Source: Spirochaetia bacterium
Lineage (GTDB): Bacteria > Spirochaetota > Spirochaetia > Treponematales > Treponemataceae
Reading direction: 5' to 3'
DNA length: 64,000 nt
NCBI GenBank assembly: GCA_900769985.1
Contig: CAAGIS010000108.1
Location: forward strand, 1-64,000
The notes under the pieces were generated by a model. The model was not told where the DNA came from and did no database searches. It was given only the letters and a program-made list of their open reading frames with translations. The number at the start of each line of letters is the position of its first letter. Position 1 is the first letter of the stretch. The translations under genes were made by a program, and so were the position numbers. Positions 17,214-26,162 of the stretch are shown piece by piece.

Positions 17214-19280
17214 ATGAGCGACAATAGAAAAGAAAATGACAAAAAGAATAATGAAAATGATCCTTACGATTTTTTCAAACTGACAACAGACGAAAAAGAC
17301 GAAAAAAACGGCAGCCCTAAAAAAAATTCACATTTCCCGTTCTGGGGAATTCTGCTGATTGGAATTTTGATTTTAGGAATTATTAATATTTTTTCTTCTC
17401 AAAAAGTTGATTCTGAACTGGAATTCAGCGAGTTCCGCAAACTGGTTGAATCAGGAAAAATCGTAGAAGTCGAAATTACTGATTATTATTTTATCGGTTA
17501 TGACGAACCTGCAAAGGAGCCTAAAGAAAATCCGCTTTCTTCTATATTGAATATGGAACAGCACAATGGAAGAAAGGTTTACAAAACTGTCGGACATCCT
17601 TACACGATGGAAGACTTTGTAAGGTTTCTTGATGAAAAAGGAGTTGCATACAAATATGTCCGTCCTCAGAACAATCTGTTCACTCAGATTCTGCTGAACA
17701 TGATTTTGCCGATTGCAATTTTCTTTGTAATCTACTTTATTTTCTTCCGCAAAATAGGAAGCAGTATGGGTGGCGGAATGGGAAGCTTTTTTGGCGCAGG
17801 CGGTTCACGTGCAAAATCTGTAGAAGAAGGAAAAGTAAAAACACGTTTTGCAGATGTTGCCGGCGTTGATGAGGCAAAAGAAGAACTTGTTGAAGTTGTA
17901 GACTTCTTGAAGTCTCCGAAAAAATATACAGATATCGGCGGAAAAATTCCTAAAGGTGTTCTTCTTGTAGGACCTCCGGGAACAGGTAAAACTCTGCTTG
18001 CCCGTGCAGTTGCAGGAGAAGCAGGCGTTCCGTTTTTCAGCATAAGTGGTTCTGATTTTGTAGAAATGTTTGTTGGTGTCGGTGCAAGTCGTGTCCGCGA
18101 TTTGTTCAAGCAGGCACGTGAAAAAGCGCCGTGTATCGTATTCATCGATGAAATTGATGCTTTGGGAAAAAGCCGTGTAAATGGTTTTGGCGGCGGTAAC
18201 GATGAACGTGAGCAGACTTTAAACCAGCTTCTTGTTGAAATGGACGGTTTTGAAAATGAAAAAGGCCTTATAATTCTTGCTGCTACAAACCGTGCAGACA
18301 TTCTGGATCCTGCATTGCTCCGCCCGGGTCGTTTTGACAGACAGGTTCCGGTTGAGCGTCCTGATGTAAAAGGAAGGGAAGAAATCCTGCGTATTCACTC
18401 AAAGAATGTAAAACTTGACGATGACGTTGATTTTGAATCTATTGCACACGGAACTACAGGTTTTGCAGGTGCTGACCTTGCAAATGTCGTAAATGAAGCT
18501 GCCCTGCTTGCTGTAAGGAACGGCAGAAAAAAAGTTACGATGGAAGATTTTAACGAGGCAATTGATAAAGTCAGCATCGGTTTAAAGAAAAAATCCCGCA
18601 AAGACAATAAAAAAGAAATGCGCCTTGTTGCAGTTCACGAAACAGGTCATGCAATCGTTGCAGCTTTTACTCCTGACCATGAGCCTGTAAACAAAATTAC
18701 GGTCGTACCTCGCAGTCATGGAATCGGCGGCTTTACTCAGTATCGCGAGGAAGAAGAAAAGAATTTCCTTACGCGAAAAGATATGATTAATGAAGTTGAT
18801 TCAATGCTTGGCGGTCGTGCTGCTGAAGAAATCCTGCTTGGCGACATTTCTACAGGCGCTTCAAACGACATTGCAAGGGCTACAGAAATTGTCAAGAACA
18901 TGATTGTTGACTATGGTATGAGCGACAGATTTAAAAACATGACTTTAGGCAAAGGTGTTCTCGGCAACAGAGGTGGCGAACCTGCTTTGGTTCGAGAGTT
19001 CAGTGAAGATACGCAGAAGTACATCGATGACGAAATTGCGCGTATTATGAATGAACGCTATAACTATGTTATTAAACTGCTCAAGACTCATAAAGATTTG
19101 GTTGAAGTAATCGCAAACCGCCTCCTTGAAGTAGAAACTCTCGATAGCAAAGAATTTTATTCAATCGTAGAAGCCGAAAAACATTGCGCAGAATTGACAG
19201 GTTCTTCCAAAAAAACAAAAGCTCCTGCCACTAAAAAAACTGCAAAAACTACAAAAAAATCAGATTCCGCTTCAAAATAA
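17214..19280 (+). CDS. ftsH: ATP-dependent zinc metalloprotease FtsH
   Basis: The 688-residue protein has an N-terminal membrane span (about 43-60), a periplasmic domain, a second span (about 161-180) and a glycine-rich linker. The AAA+ domain has Walker A GPPGTGKT near residue 253 and Walker [13 protein letters not shown], plus the second region of homology [16 protein letters not shown]. The M41 protease domain has HETGH at about 475-479. It forms a membrane hexamer that degrades misassembled membrane proteins and short-lived regulators. The C-terminal tail is lysine- and threonine-rich, low-complexity and probably disordered. It is divergent from fliS. Confidence 0.98.
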   Translation: MSDNRKENDKKNNENDPYDFFKLTTDEKDEKNGSPKKNSHFPFWGILLIGILILGIINIFSSQKVDSELEFSEFRKLVESGKIVEVEITDYYFIGYDEPAKEPKENPLSSILNMEQHNGRKVYKTVGHPYTMEDFVRFLDEKGVAYKYVRPQNNLFTQILLNMILPIAIFFVIYFIFFRKIGSSMGGGMGSFFGAGGSRAKSVEEGKVKTRFADVAGVDEAKEELVEVVDFLKSPKKYTDIGGKIPKGVLLVGPPGTGKTLLARAVAGEAGVPFFSISGSDFVEMFVGVGASRVRDLFKQAREKAPCIVFIDEIDALGKSRVNGFGGGNDEREQTLNQLLVEMDGFENEKGLIILAATNRADILDPALLRPGRFDRQVPVERPDVKGREEILRIHSKNVKLDDDVDFESIAHGTTGFAGADLANVVNEAALLAVRNGRKKVTMEDFNEAIDKVSIGLKKKSRKDNKKEMRLVAVHETGHAIVAAFTPDHEPVNKITVVPRSHGIGGFTQYREEEEKNFLTRKDMINEVDSMLGGRAAEEILLGDISTGASNDIARATEIVKNMIVDYGMSDRFKNMTLGKGVLGNRGGEPALVREFSEDTQKYIDDEIARIMNERYNYVIKLLKTHKDLVEVIANRLLEVETLDSKEFYSIVEAEKHCAELTGSSKKTKAPATKKTAKTTKKSDSASK

Positions 19281-19297
19281 CCGCATATTTTCCTTCC

Positions 19298-19462
19298 TCG
19301 CCACATAGAGTTTTGCTATGCAAAACTCGTAGCGCGAGTTGGTTGCGCGTTTGAAATTTATCACTGCAACAGTCTGTACGCCACATAGAGTTTTGCCATG
19401 CAAAACTCATAGCGCGAGGTAGCTTGATGTTTGTAAGCAATTGAAATTTACGAGCGCTACTG
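19298..19462 (+). repeat. Dispersed hairpin repeat, two units, 80-bp period
   Basis: Two units start CCACATAGAG at 19301 and 19381, with hairpins GAGTTTTGC/GCAAAACTC at 19308-19328 and 19388-19408 and loops of TAT and CAT. Each continues AGCGCGAG and GAAATTTA. The array ends with TACGAGCGC near 19449-19457. It lies directly after the ftsH stop. Confidence 0.9.
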
Positions 19463-19526
19463 GCGCTTGACCTTAAAGATTATCTTTAATAAAATAAAAG
19501 CAACTTTATATAATGCGGGTTAAAAT

Positions 19527-20189
19527 ATGAAAAAAAGCTTTTGTGTTCTTGCGGCCCTTGTCATGAGCGCGGCTTCTGTTTTTGCACAAGGTATTACGAC
19601 AGCAAACGAATTTTTTAAGGCTGTTTCTGAAAAATATGCAACTTTTAGAGATTATCAGGCAAATCTTGATATAATAATGGACAAAAAGGAAATGGCTGCG
19701 ACAGTTCTTTATATGGCACCTGACAAAATCCGTATGGACTTTTCAGAACCAGCAGAGCAGACAATCGTTTATGACGGCAAAAAACTTATCTGCTATCTTC
19801 CTGACAGTGCTTCTGTTTTGACACAAGATTCCTCTGTAACGGAAGCTAATCCTGCAACGCCTGAAGGACTTTCTCTTTTAAGACGGTATTATTCTGTTTC
19901 ATACGAAAAAGATCAAGACACAGTTCCTTTAGACGAAGATTCTGATGAAAAGGTTGTAAAACTTATTTTATGGAGAAGATCTCCTTCTGAAAGTTTTCGT
20001 TATATAAAAATGGCAATCAATCCTGATACAAAATTAATCAGGCGTATTATTGCAGTAACTCCAAACGGTATTACTTATCAGTTTGATTTTAAGAATTACG
20101 AAATAAATCAAGGAATAACAGAAAAGCGTTTCCAGTATGACATTCCTGCTGGAGCGAATAATTACGATAACTTTTTATTCTCTGACTAA
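19527..20189 (+). CDS. lolA: LolA-like periplasmic lipoprotein carrier
   Basis: This 220-residue product has a clear signal peptide, KKSFCVLAALVMSAASVFA, with predicted cleavage after AFA near residue 20. The mature part follows the LolA fold: FRDYQANLDIIMDKKEMAATVLYMAPDKIRMDF, then EQTIVYDGKKLICYLPDS, a strand-turn pattern typical of the half-barrel. It would carry lipoproteins from the inner to the outer membrane across the periplasm, which matters in lipoprotein-rich spirochaetes. A TATAAT lies about 13 nt before the ATG. It leads the cluster lolA-rodZ-rimO-uvrD/pcrA, which is closely spaced and may be an operon. Confidence 0.85.
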   Translation: MKKSFCVLAALVMSAASVFAQGITTANEFFKAVSEKYATFRDYQANLDIIMDKKEMAATVLYMAPDKIRMDFSEPAEQTIVYDGKKLICYLPDSASVLTQDSSVTEANPATPEGLSLLRRYYSVSYEKDQDTVPLDEDSDEKVVKLILWRRSPSESFRYIKMAINPDTKLIRRIIAVTPNGITYQFDFKNYEINQGITEKRFQYDIPAGANNYDNFLFSD

Positions 20190-20214
20190 AGTATTGTAGA
20201 GGGTTTGGAATATT

Positions 20215-21300
20215 ATGGAAAGTTATGGTGCACTATTAAAAGCGGCGCGAGAAGAAAAAAAACTGACACTTGAATCGATTGAAAGCGAAACTTCAATCAG
20301 TAAAGAATTTTTGGAAGCTTTGGAAAATGAAAATACAGAAGTTTTCCATGGGGAAGCTTATCTTGTAGGTTTTCTAAGAACTTATGCAGAATATCTCGAA
20401 CTTGATTCAAAAAAATTGATAAGCCTTTACAGGAATATGATGATACAGGAATCTCCTGTTCCCGAGGGATTAATTGCTAAACCAAAGTCTGTCTATTTTG
20501 TTCCGATAATAGCCGGAAGTGTCATTGCAGTTATTGCTGCCATTTTGTGCATCGTATATTTTAGTGTTTACCGCAAAAAGCAGATAGAAAAACAAAATGC
20601 GTATGCCGTTTCAGAAAAAGTTCAGCAGAAAGTCTACGAACTTTCTGACAAGCCTCTGAATACACGCGTTTATATAGGTGATCAGATTGTAGTTCCGTCA
20701 AAGAATGGAAATGTAATTCTTACAGTAAATTCTGATACAAATTCCAGACTTGGATTAAATACTCCTGTAGGTACGCAGTATTTTGAACTGTCAGAAACCC
20801 GCGAAATTGATATTGACGGTGATGCTACGATTGACTTTATTCTTGATGTATGGGAGATTTCTGCAAACGAGCAGTCTCGCGGTGCAGAAGTTTATGTCGT
20901 ACTAAAAGATGAAAACGCAATTTCTGAAATTGCTGATAATTCTTCGATTCCGCTGCAGCAAAAGACAAACGTAAATCATACAGTCATTATAGAAGACAAC
21001 AGGGCTTATCCTTTTACGCTTAATGCTTCTTTTAGAAAGCCATGTGTATTCCGTTACGAAGTTGACAGGAAAAATTCTGTAGAAAATTATTATGCAAACG
21101 GCGATGTCGTTACGATGACTGCCAACAATAAAGTGCGGGTTTGGATTTCAAACGGCAATACTGTAAAATTCCAGATAATCGCTTCTAGCCAGACTTATGA
21201 GCTTGAAATCGGAAAAGCCGGAGAATGTATTGTCGAAGATATAAAATGGATTCGTTCAGAAGACGGACGTTATAAATTAGTGGTTGAACCAATTGATTAA
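20215..21300 (+). CDS. rodZ: RodZ-like helix-turn-helix membrane protein
   Basis: The first 75 of 361 residues form an HTH domain of the RodZ kind (LLKAAREEKKLTLESIESETSISKEFLEALE, then YLVGFLRTYAEYLELD). A single membrane span follows at about 93-119 and a periplasmic region makes up the rest. RodZ links the MreB filament to the cell-wall elongation machinery; the HTH serves as an MreB-binding domain rather than for DNA. The gene sits 25 nt after lolA and overlaps rimO by 17 nt, so translation is coupled. The periplasmic part is longer than in E. coli and beta-rich, with no recognisable extra domain. Confidence 0.85.
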   Translation: MESYGALLKAAREEKKLTLESIESETSISKEFLEALENENTEVFHGEAYLVGFLRTYAEYLELDSKKLISLYRNMMIQESPVPEGLIAKPKSVYFVPIIAGSVIAVIAAILCIVYFSVYRKKQIEKQNAYAVSEKVQQKVYELSDKPLNTRVYIGDQIVVPSKNGNVILTVNSDTNSRLGLNTPVGTQYFELSETREIDIDGDATIDFILDVWEISANEQSRGAEVYVVLKDENAISEIADNSSIPLQQKTNVNHTVIIEDNRAYPFTLNASFRKPCVFRYEVDRKNSVENYYANGDVVTMTANNKVRVWISNGNTVKFQIIASSQTYELEIGKAGECIVEDIKWIRSEDGRYKLVVEPID

Positions 21301-22681
21301 ATTTTTTATTGACCAGCATGGTTGTGCAAAAAATCAGGTTGACGGCGAAATTCTTGTTTCAAAATTAATTGATGATGGTTTTGAACTTGCAGACAATGCT
21401 TCTGATGCTGATTTTATTATCATCAATTCGTGCGGATTTATTGAATCTGCAAAAAAAGAATCTCTTGATGCGCTTTACAATGTAAAAGCTTCTTATCCTG
21501 ATAAAAAAGTAATTCTTGCAGGATGTCTTGCAGAACGTTATGCACAAGTGTTCAAACAGGATTTGCCTGAGGCTGACGGAATTTTTGGCAACGGAAATCT
21601 TTTAAAAATTTCTGATTTTGTAAATTCACTTTTAAAAAAAGGACGGAATGTAACTGTAGAACCGCAGGAAAATGTTTCGTGCTATAACCGAAAGTATTTT
21701 ATGAATTTTAAAAATTCCGCATACGTAAAAATTACGGAAGGCTGTTCAAACCACTGTTCTTTTTGTGCAATTCCCGTAATTCGCGGTGAACTTAGAAGCC
21801 GGCCTGTAAAAGACATTATCGAAGAAATAAAACACCTTGTTTCTGACGGCTTTTTTGAAATAAATCTGATAGGGCAGGACCTTGCAGCCTTTGGAACAGG
21901 AGAAACTGACAAATTTATTACTCAAAGTGATGAAAAACACTCAATGCTTTACGTGCTTTTAAATGAGATTTCAAAACTTAAAGGTAAATTTTGGGTAAGG
22001 CTTTTGTATATTCACCCTGATCATTTTAATTCTGACATTATTGAATGTATAAAAAAAGACAGGCGAATCCTTGCTTATTTTGACATTCCGTTTCAGAGTG
22101 GCGATACAGAAATTATCCGCTTGATGAACAGAACAGGAACAAAAGAACAGTATATTTCGCTTGTAAAAAATATCAGAAAAGAGTTGACTGACTCTGCAAT
22201 AAGAACAACTTTTATGACAGGCTTCCCTGGTGAAACAGATTCTGCGTTTGAAAATACAAAAGATTTTCTGCAGGCGATAAAACCTGACTGGTCAGGCTGT
22301 TTTGCATATAGCAGAGAAGAAGATACGCCTGCATATAATTTTAAAAACAGAGTTCCGCAGAAAACTGCAAAATCCCGTGCAAAAATTCTTGAATCCCTGC
22401 AGGAAAAACTTACTTTAGAAAATCTACAGAAACGTATAAACAAAAATTATGATGTTCTAATTGAAGAAATAATAGAAGGCAATGATGACTTTGGTTTTGC
22501 AATTGCGCGCGCATGGTTTCAAGCTCCTGATGTTGACGGTGCTTTTGTCGTAAGATACGAAAAAGATGACAAGGTAGCCGTTGATGCCGTAAAACCTGGA
22601 CGGCTTGTTTTTGTTCTTGCAGACAGAGTGAGCGGTGTTGATATTGATTCGCACTTTGTCAGAGATTCTGAATTGAACTGA
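21284..22681 (+). CDS. rimO: Ribosomal protein S12 methylthiotransferase RimO
   Basis: The 465-residue protein contains the UPF0004 cysteines (DQHGCAKNQVDGE, IINSCGFIESAKKES, LAGCLAERY) that bind the auxiliary iron-sulfur cluster. The radical-SAM triad is in EGCSNHCSFC (C154, C158, C161) and there is a C-terminal TRAM-like domain. RimO adds a methylthio group to an aspartate of ribosomal protein S12. The DQHGCxKNxVD form separates it from MiaB. The start is a TTG that overlaps the end of rodZ, and no later ATG would preserve the first cysteine. Overlap suggests translational coupling. Confidence 0.94.
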   Translation: MNQLIKFFIDQHGCAKNQVDGEILVSKLIDDGFELADNASDADFIIINSCGFIESAKKESLDALYNVKASYPDKKVILAGCLAERYAQVFKQDLPEADGIFGNGNLLKISDFVNSLLKKGRNVTVEPQENVSCYNRKYFMNFKNSAYVKITEGCSNHCSFCAIPVIRGELRSRPVKDIIEEIKHLVSDGFFEINLIGQDLAAFGTGETDKFITQSDEKHSMLYVLLNEISKLKGKFWVRLLYIHPDHFNSDIIECIKKDRRILAYFDIPFQSGDTEIIRLMNRTGTKEQYISLVKNIRKELTDSAIRTTFMTGFPGETDSAFENTKDFLQAIKPDWSGCFAYSREEDTPAYNFKNRVPQKTAKSRAKILESLQEKLTLENLQKRINKNYDVLIEEIIEGNDDFGFAIARAWFQAPDVDGAFVVRYEKDDKVAVDAVKPGRLVFVLADRVSGVDIDSHFVRDSELN

Positions 22682-22716
22682 TTTTTTATTTGCATTTGCT
22701 TTTTACGGGAGAAAAA

Positions 22717-24954
22717 ATGAGCGATGATTTTGCATTAGACTTTGTCAAAAACTTACAAAACAGTTCAACTCCGCAAATGACAGACGAATTAAAAAAATAT
22801 CTTTCGCTATTAAACCCAGAACAGAAAAAGGCTGTTGAACATTTTGATTCTCCACTTTTGATTCTGGCAGGAGCGGGTTCAGGAAAGACACGGGTTATTA
22901 CTACAAAAATTGCATATCTTATAAATCAGAAAGGCATTTTGCCTTATTCAATTCTTGCTGTAACTTTTACAAAGAAAGCCGCAAAAGAAATGCTTGACAG
23001 GGCAATCCTTATGGAGCCTCGTGCAGAAGAATCTATGATAAGGACTTTTCATTCTTTTGGTTCATGGTTTTTGAGAAAGTATTATCAAGAAGCCGGCATT
23101 GATAAAAATTTTACTGTTTACGATGACGATGATATGGTAACTTTGCTTTCAAAGGCAGTTCCTGAGTTAAAGAAAACGCAGGCAGCCGGCATTGCACATT
23201 TTATTTCTCTTGCAAAAGATTATTGCTATACGCCCGAAAGTCCTGAACTTAGTGAGATTTCTTCAGAGCCTGATTTTCCGCGTTTTTACAAAATGTATCA
23301 GGATAGGCTTCGTCAAACAGGGAATGTTGATTTTGGTGATTTGATTATGCTTCCTGTAATGGTTCTTGAACAGAACGAGAAAATAAGAAATCAGATGCAC
23401 TATAGATTTAAAGTAATTCTCGTTGATGAATATCAGGATTCAAACGTTGCGCAGTTTAGATTATTAAAGGCGTTGTCATGTGAAAATTCAACTTATGTCT
23501 GCGTTGTAGGTGATGATGACCAGTCAATTTATAAATTCCGTGGTGCAGAAGTCCAGAATATTCTGTCATTTCAAAAAGAGTTTCCGGGTACGGCTTTAAT
23601 CCGCCTTGAAAGGAATTACCGCTCGACAGAAAAAATCTTGTTTGCCGCAGATAAAATTGTAAGTCAGAATGAACAGCGGCTTGGCAAAACACTTGTTGCA
23701 GAACGGGGGGAGGGCAAGCAGCCTGTCTTAGTATTTTTGCCGAATCAGGACGAAGAAGCAAAATTTTGTGCAAGTATGATTTTACACTCGCACGAACAGG
23801 GCTGTCCTTATAAGGACTGGGCAATTTTGTACAGGACGAATGCGCAGTCACTTACATTTGAAAGCGAGTTTTTGCATCAGAAAATTCCGTATCAGGTTGT
23901 CGGCTCTTTAAAGTTTTATGAGCGAGAAGAAATAAAGGATATGCTTGCTTTTTTGCGTCTTGTTGCAAATCCAAAAGATGAAATTTCTTTCAGACGTATT
24001 GTAAATAAACCTGCACGCGCTTTAGGTACTGCTGCGCAGAATAAAATTTTAAAAGAAGCAGTGACATCGTCTGGACTGCAGAGCCTTGTTGATGCGTGCA
24101 AAAAAGTTGCAGATACTTTTTCTAAAAAAGCAAAGGAAGGCGCAGCTGAGTTTTGTGCGATGATGGAAGAATTTATAGAAAGTATAAATACTTCTCAAAA
24201 AGAGTCTTCTCTTTCTGAATTTGTTGAACTGATTATGAATAAATCGACTTTACTCGAATATCATAAAGCGCAGGACGAAATAGCAGGAACTCAGCGTGCG
24301 GCAAATATGCAGGAACTTGTAAACAGTGCCGTGCTGTATGAATATTCAGTTCAAGGGCTTCTGGATTTTCTTGATCACATCGAGCTTGACAGGACACTTG
24401 AAAGCGAAGAAGACGAAACTTTAGATTCTGTTACGTTAATTACACTGCACAATACAAAAGGTCTTGAGTTTCCGAGGGTAATAATTACAGGACTTGAATA
24501 CGGAATTTTCCCGAGAGAAAATAAGGATGAAGCAGAACTTGAAGAAGAACGCCGGCTTTTTTATGTAGGCATTACACGTGCAAAAGATGAACTTTACATA
24601 ACAAGCTGTGCAGAGCGCAGGCTTTATGGCAAAACTAATTTTATGGAACCAAGTCCGTTTCTTCTGGAAATGGGTAAAGAACCATTCAGAGTACTTGGCG
24701 AAAAACCGCGCAGCTTTTTAGCCTGTGACGAAAGTCAGCCTGTGTCTGGAGAAGATTCTGGTGATGGCGATGATGAGAAAAAAAAGTGGTCAGTCGGAAC
24801 AAGGATTTATCACGATGATTATGGTTATGGTCAGATTGTCAGGTCTTCTTACAGTGAAGGCGAACTTGTGATAAGCGTTCTGTTTGAAAACGGCGGAACA
24901 AAAAAATTCATTCCTGCTTATCAAAAATCAAGTTTAATGATTGTAAAAGATTAA
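22717..24954 (+). CDS. UvrD/PcrA-type superfamily 1 DNA helicase
   Basis: From the ATG at 22717, preceded by GGGAG, this is a 745-residue SF1A helicase. It has the Q-motif and Walker A in LLILAGAGSGKTRVI (about residues 46-60), motif II VDEYQDSN, GDDDQSIYKFRGAEV, motif IV/V LITLHNTKGLEF and motif VI LFYVGITRAKDELYI. It unwinds DNA 3' to 5' in repair and replication restart. The C-terminal 60 residues, including GTRIYHDDYGYGQIV, form a small Tudor-like domain of the kind seen in PcrA. The TTG at 22690 would add nine residues without support. I do not choose between UvrD and PcrA. Confidence 0.92.
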   Translation: MSDDFALDFVKNLQNSSTPQMTDELKKYLSLLNPEQKKAVEHFDSPLLILAGAGSGKTRVITTKIAYLINQKGILPYSILAVTFTKKAAKEMLDRAILMEPRAEESMIRTFHSFGSWFLRKYYQEAGIDKNFTVYDDDDMVTLLSKAVPELKKTQAAGIAHFISLAKDYCYTPESPELSEISSEPDFPRFYKMYQDRLRQTGNVDFGDLIMLPVMVLEQNEKIRNQMHYRFKVILVDEYQDSNVAQFRLLKALSCENSTYVCVVGDDDQSIYKFRGAEVQNILSFQKEFPGTALIRLERNYRSTEKILFAADKIVSQNEQRLGKTLVAERGEGKQPVLVFLPNQDEEAKFCASMILHSHEQGCPYKDWAILYRTNAQSLTFESEFLHQKIPYQVVGSLKFYEREEIKDMLAFLRLVANPKDEISFRRIVNKPARALGTAAQNKILKEAVTSSGLQSLVDACKKVADTFSKKAKEGAAEFCAMMEEFIESINTSQKESSLSEFVELIMNKSTLLEYHKAQDEIAGTQRAANMQELVNSAVLYEYSVQGLLDFLDHIELDRTLESEEDETLDSVTLITLHNTKGLEFPRVIITGLEYGIFPRENKDEAELEEERRLFYVGITRAKDELYITSCAERRLYGKTNFMEPSPFLLEMGKEPFRVLGEKPRSFLACDESQPVSGEDSGDGDDEKKKWSVGTRIYHDDYGYGQIVRSSYSEGELVISVLFENGGTKKFIPAYQKSSLMIVKD

Positions 24955-25217
24955 ATTCCCGATAAACTGTTTGAGTAAACTGCAAAATTCAGCTTGAAAT
25001 GAAAAACTGTTGATTGTGTCAAAAAGATACAGTTTTGATTAAAAAAAAAACGTTTGTAGCAAAATAACACACAAAAAACTCTTCTTTTATAAAAATATGA
25101 AAAAAAAACACAATCGTCAACAAAAAAAATAAAAAAACTCACTTGTTTTTGCGTAAAAAAAAGAAATATTGCAGAAAAAAGCATAAAAATTAAAAAAATA
25201 AAGTCAAAAAAGCAAGT
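24955..25217. other. A/T-rich spacer with inverted repeat, upstream of sigma factor gene
   Basis: No convincing gene was found here. A minus-strand frame at 24951-25223 is rich in Phe and looks like an artefact of poly-A tracts. AAAACTGT (25003-25010) and ACAGTTTT (25029-25036) form an inverted repeat that may end the helicase transcript or serve as an activator site for the sigma-54 promoter. Long A-tracts suggest intrinsic curvature. Confidence 0.5.
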
Positions 25218-25233
25218 TGGCACGCTTATTGCT
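25218..25233 (+). promoter_or_regulatory. Consensus sigma-54 promoter upstream of sigma factor gene
   Basis: TGGCACGCTTATTGCT matches the sigma-54 consensus TGGCACRNNNNTTGCW in every defined position. The -12 element implies a start near 25243, which leaves about 27 nt of leader containing a GGAGGA ribosome site before the ATG at 25270. Confidence 0.8.
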
Positions 25234-25269
25234 GTATATTATGCATAACGTAATTCCGGAGGACTTTTT

Positions 25270-26109
25270 ATGAAATATGATGATGAAGTTTTAGCAATAT
25301 ACCTTAAAGAAATCAACAAAATTCCGTTATTGACACACGAAGAAGAAATAGAACTTGCAAAAGAAGCCCAGAATGGTTCTAAAGCTGCAAAAGATAAAAT
25401 AGTAAATGCTAACTTGCGTTTTGTAGTAAACGTTGCAAAAAAATATCAGAACCGCGGATTAGATTTGACAGATTTAATCAGCGAAGGAAACATCGGATTA
25501 ATGACAGCTGTAGAGCGCTTTGATGTTGATAAAGGCTATCATTTTATTTCATACGCTGTATGGTGGATTCGCCAGAGTATTACAAAAGCAATCAGCGAAA
25601 AATCTGGAAGCGTAAGGCTACCGCTTAACAGGGTAAACGAATTGAACCAAATTCAGAAAGCAAAGAAGATTGTCGGACACAGGCAGACAGAAGAACAGGA
25701 AATCAGGGAAATTGCAGAAATGCTTAATCTTGATGCAAGTCATATCCGTGATATGCTGAATATTTCCAAAGAGTTCATCTCTCTTGATGCACCTCTTTCT
25801 TCAAGCGAAAACGGTAAGACTTCGGTTGGCGATTTTGTTGAAGAAAATCGTTATGGAAATCCTGATGAACAAGTGATTTATTCTTCAATGAAAGATGATA
25901 TTGAGAACGTTCTCAATACATTAAAACCAAATGAACAGAAAGTAATCCGTTTGAGATATGGACTTGATGGTGATAAACCAAAGTCTTTAAAAGAAATCGG
26001 TGATATCTGTAACCTTACAAAAGAAAGAATCCGTCAGATAGAAAAACATGCGATTGTAAGATTACAGCATCCTACAAGAATGAGAAAGCTTGAAAACTAC
26101 GTTGCATAA
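25270..26109 (+). CDS. RpoD/RpoS-family RNA polymerase sigma factor
   Basis: This 279-residue sigma-70-family protein has regions 1.2-4 but lacks region 1.1, as in RpoS and other group 2 factors. Visible parts are region 1.2/2.1 AIYLKEINKIPLLTHEEEIELA, core-binding region 2 ANLRFVVNVAKKYQNRGLDLTDLISEGNIGL, -10 recognition SYAVWWIRQSITKAI, and the region 4.2 helix ERIRQIEKHAI. Unlike RpoE-type factors it should read ordinary -35/-10 promoters. It is monocistronic, with a good ribosome site, and is preceded by a perfect sigma-54 promoter, the arrangement of Borrelia rpoS. Whether it is a true RpoS equivalent needs phylogenetic placement. Confidence 0.92.
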   Translation: MKYDDEVLAIYLKEINKIPLLTHEEEIELAKEAQNGSKAAKDKIVNANLRFVVNVAKKYQNRGLDLTDLISEGNIGLMTAVERFDVDKGYHFISYAVWWIRQSITKAISEKSGSVRLPLNRVNELNQIQKAKKIVGHRQTEEQEIREIAEMLNLDASHIRDMLNISKEFISLDAPLSSSENGKTSVGDFVEENRYGNPDEQVIYSSMKDDIENVLNTLKPNEQKVIRLRYGLDGDKPKSLKEIGDICNLTKERIRQIEKHAIVRLQHPTRMRKLENYVA

Positions 26110-26115
26110 TTTTTT

Positions 26116-26162
26116 AGGTTAACATTGAATAAAGCCTATTGAGGATTTTTCAGTGTTAACCT
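26116..26162. terminator. Inverted repeat between convergent sigma factor and recG genes
   Basis: AGGTTAACATTGAA (26116-26129) pairs with TTCAGTGTTAACCT (26149-26162) at 13 of 14 positions. It covers the gap and the last recG codons, and lacks a T-run on the plus strand, so its terminator role is uncertain. Confidence 0.4.

Noticed and set aside
24951..25223. Minus-strand 90-residue ORF rich in Phe
   Set aside because: It arises from poly-A/T tracts upstream of the sigma-54 promoter, has low complexity and has no ribosome site.
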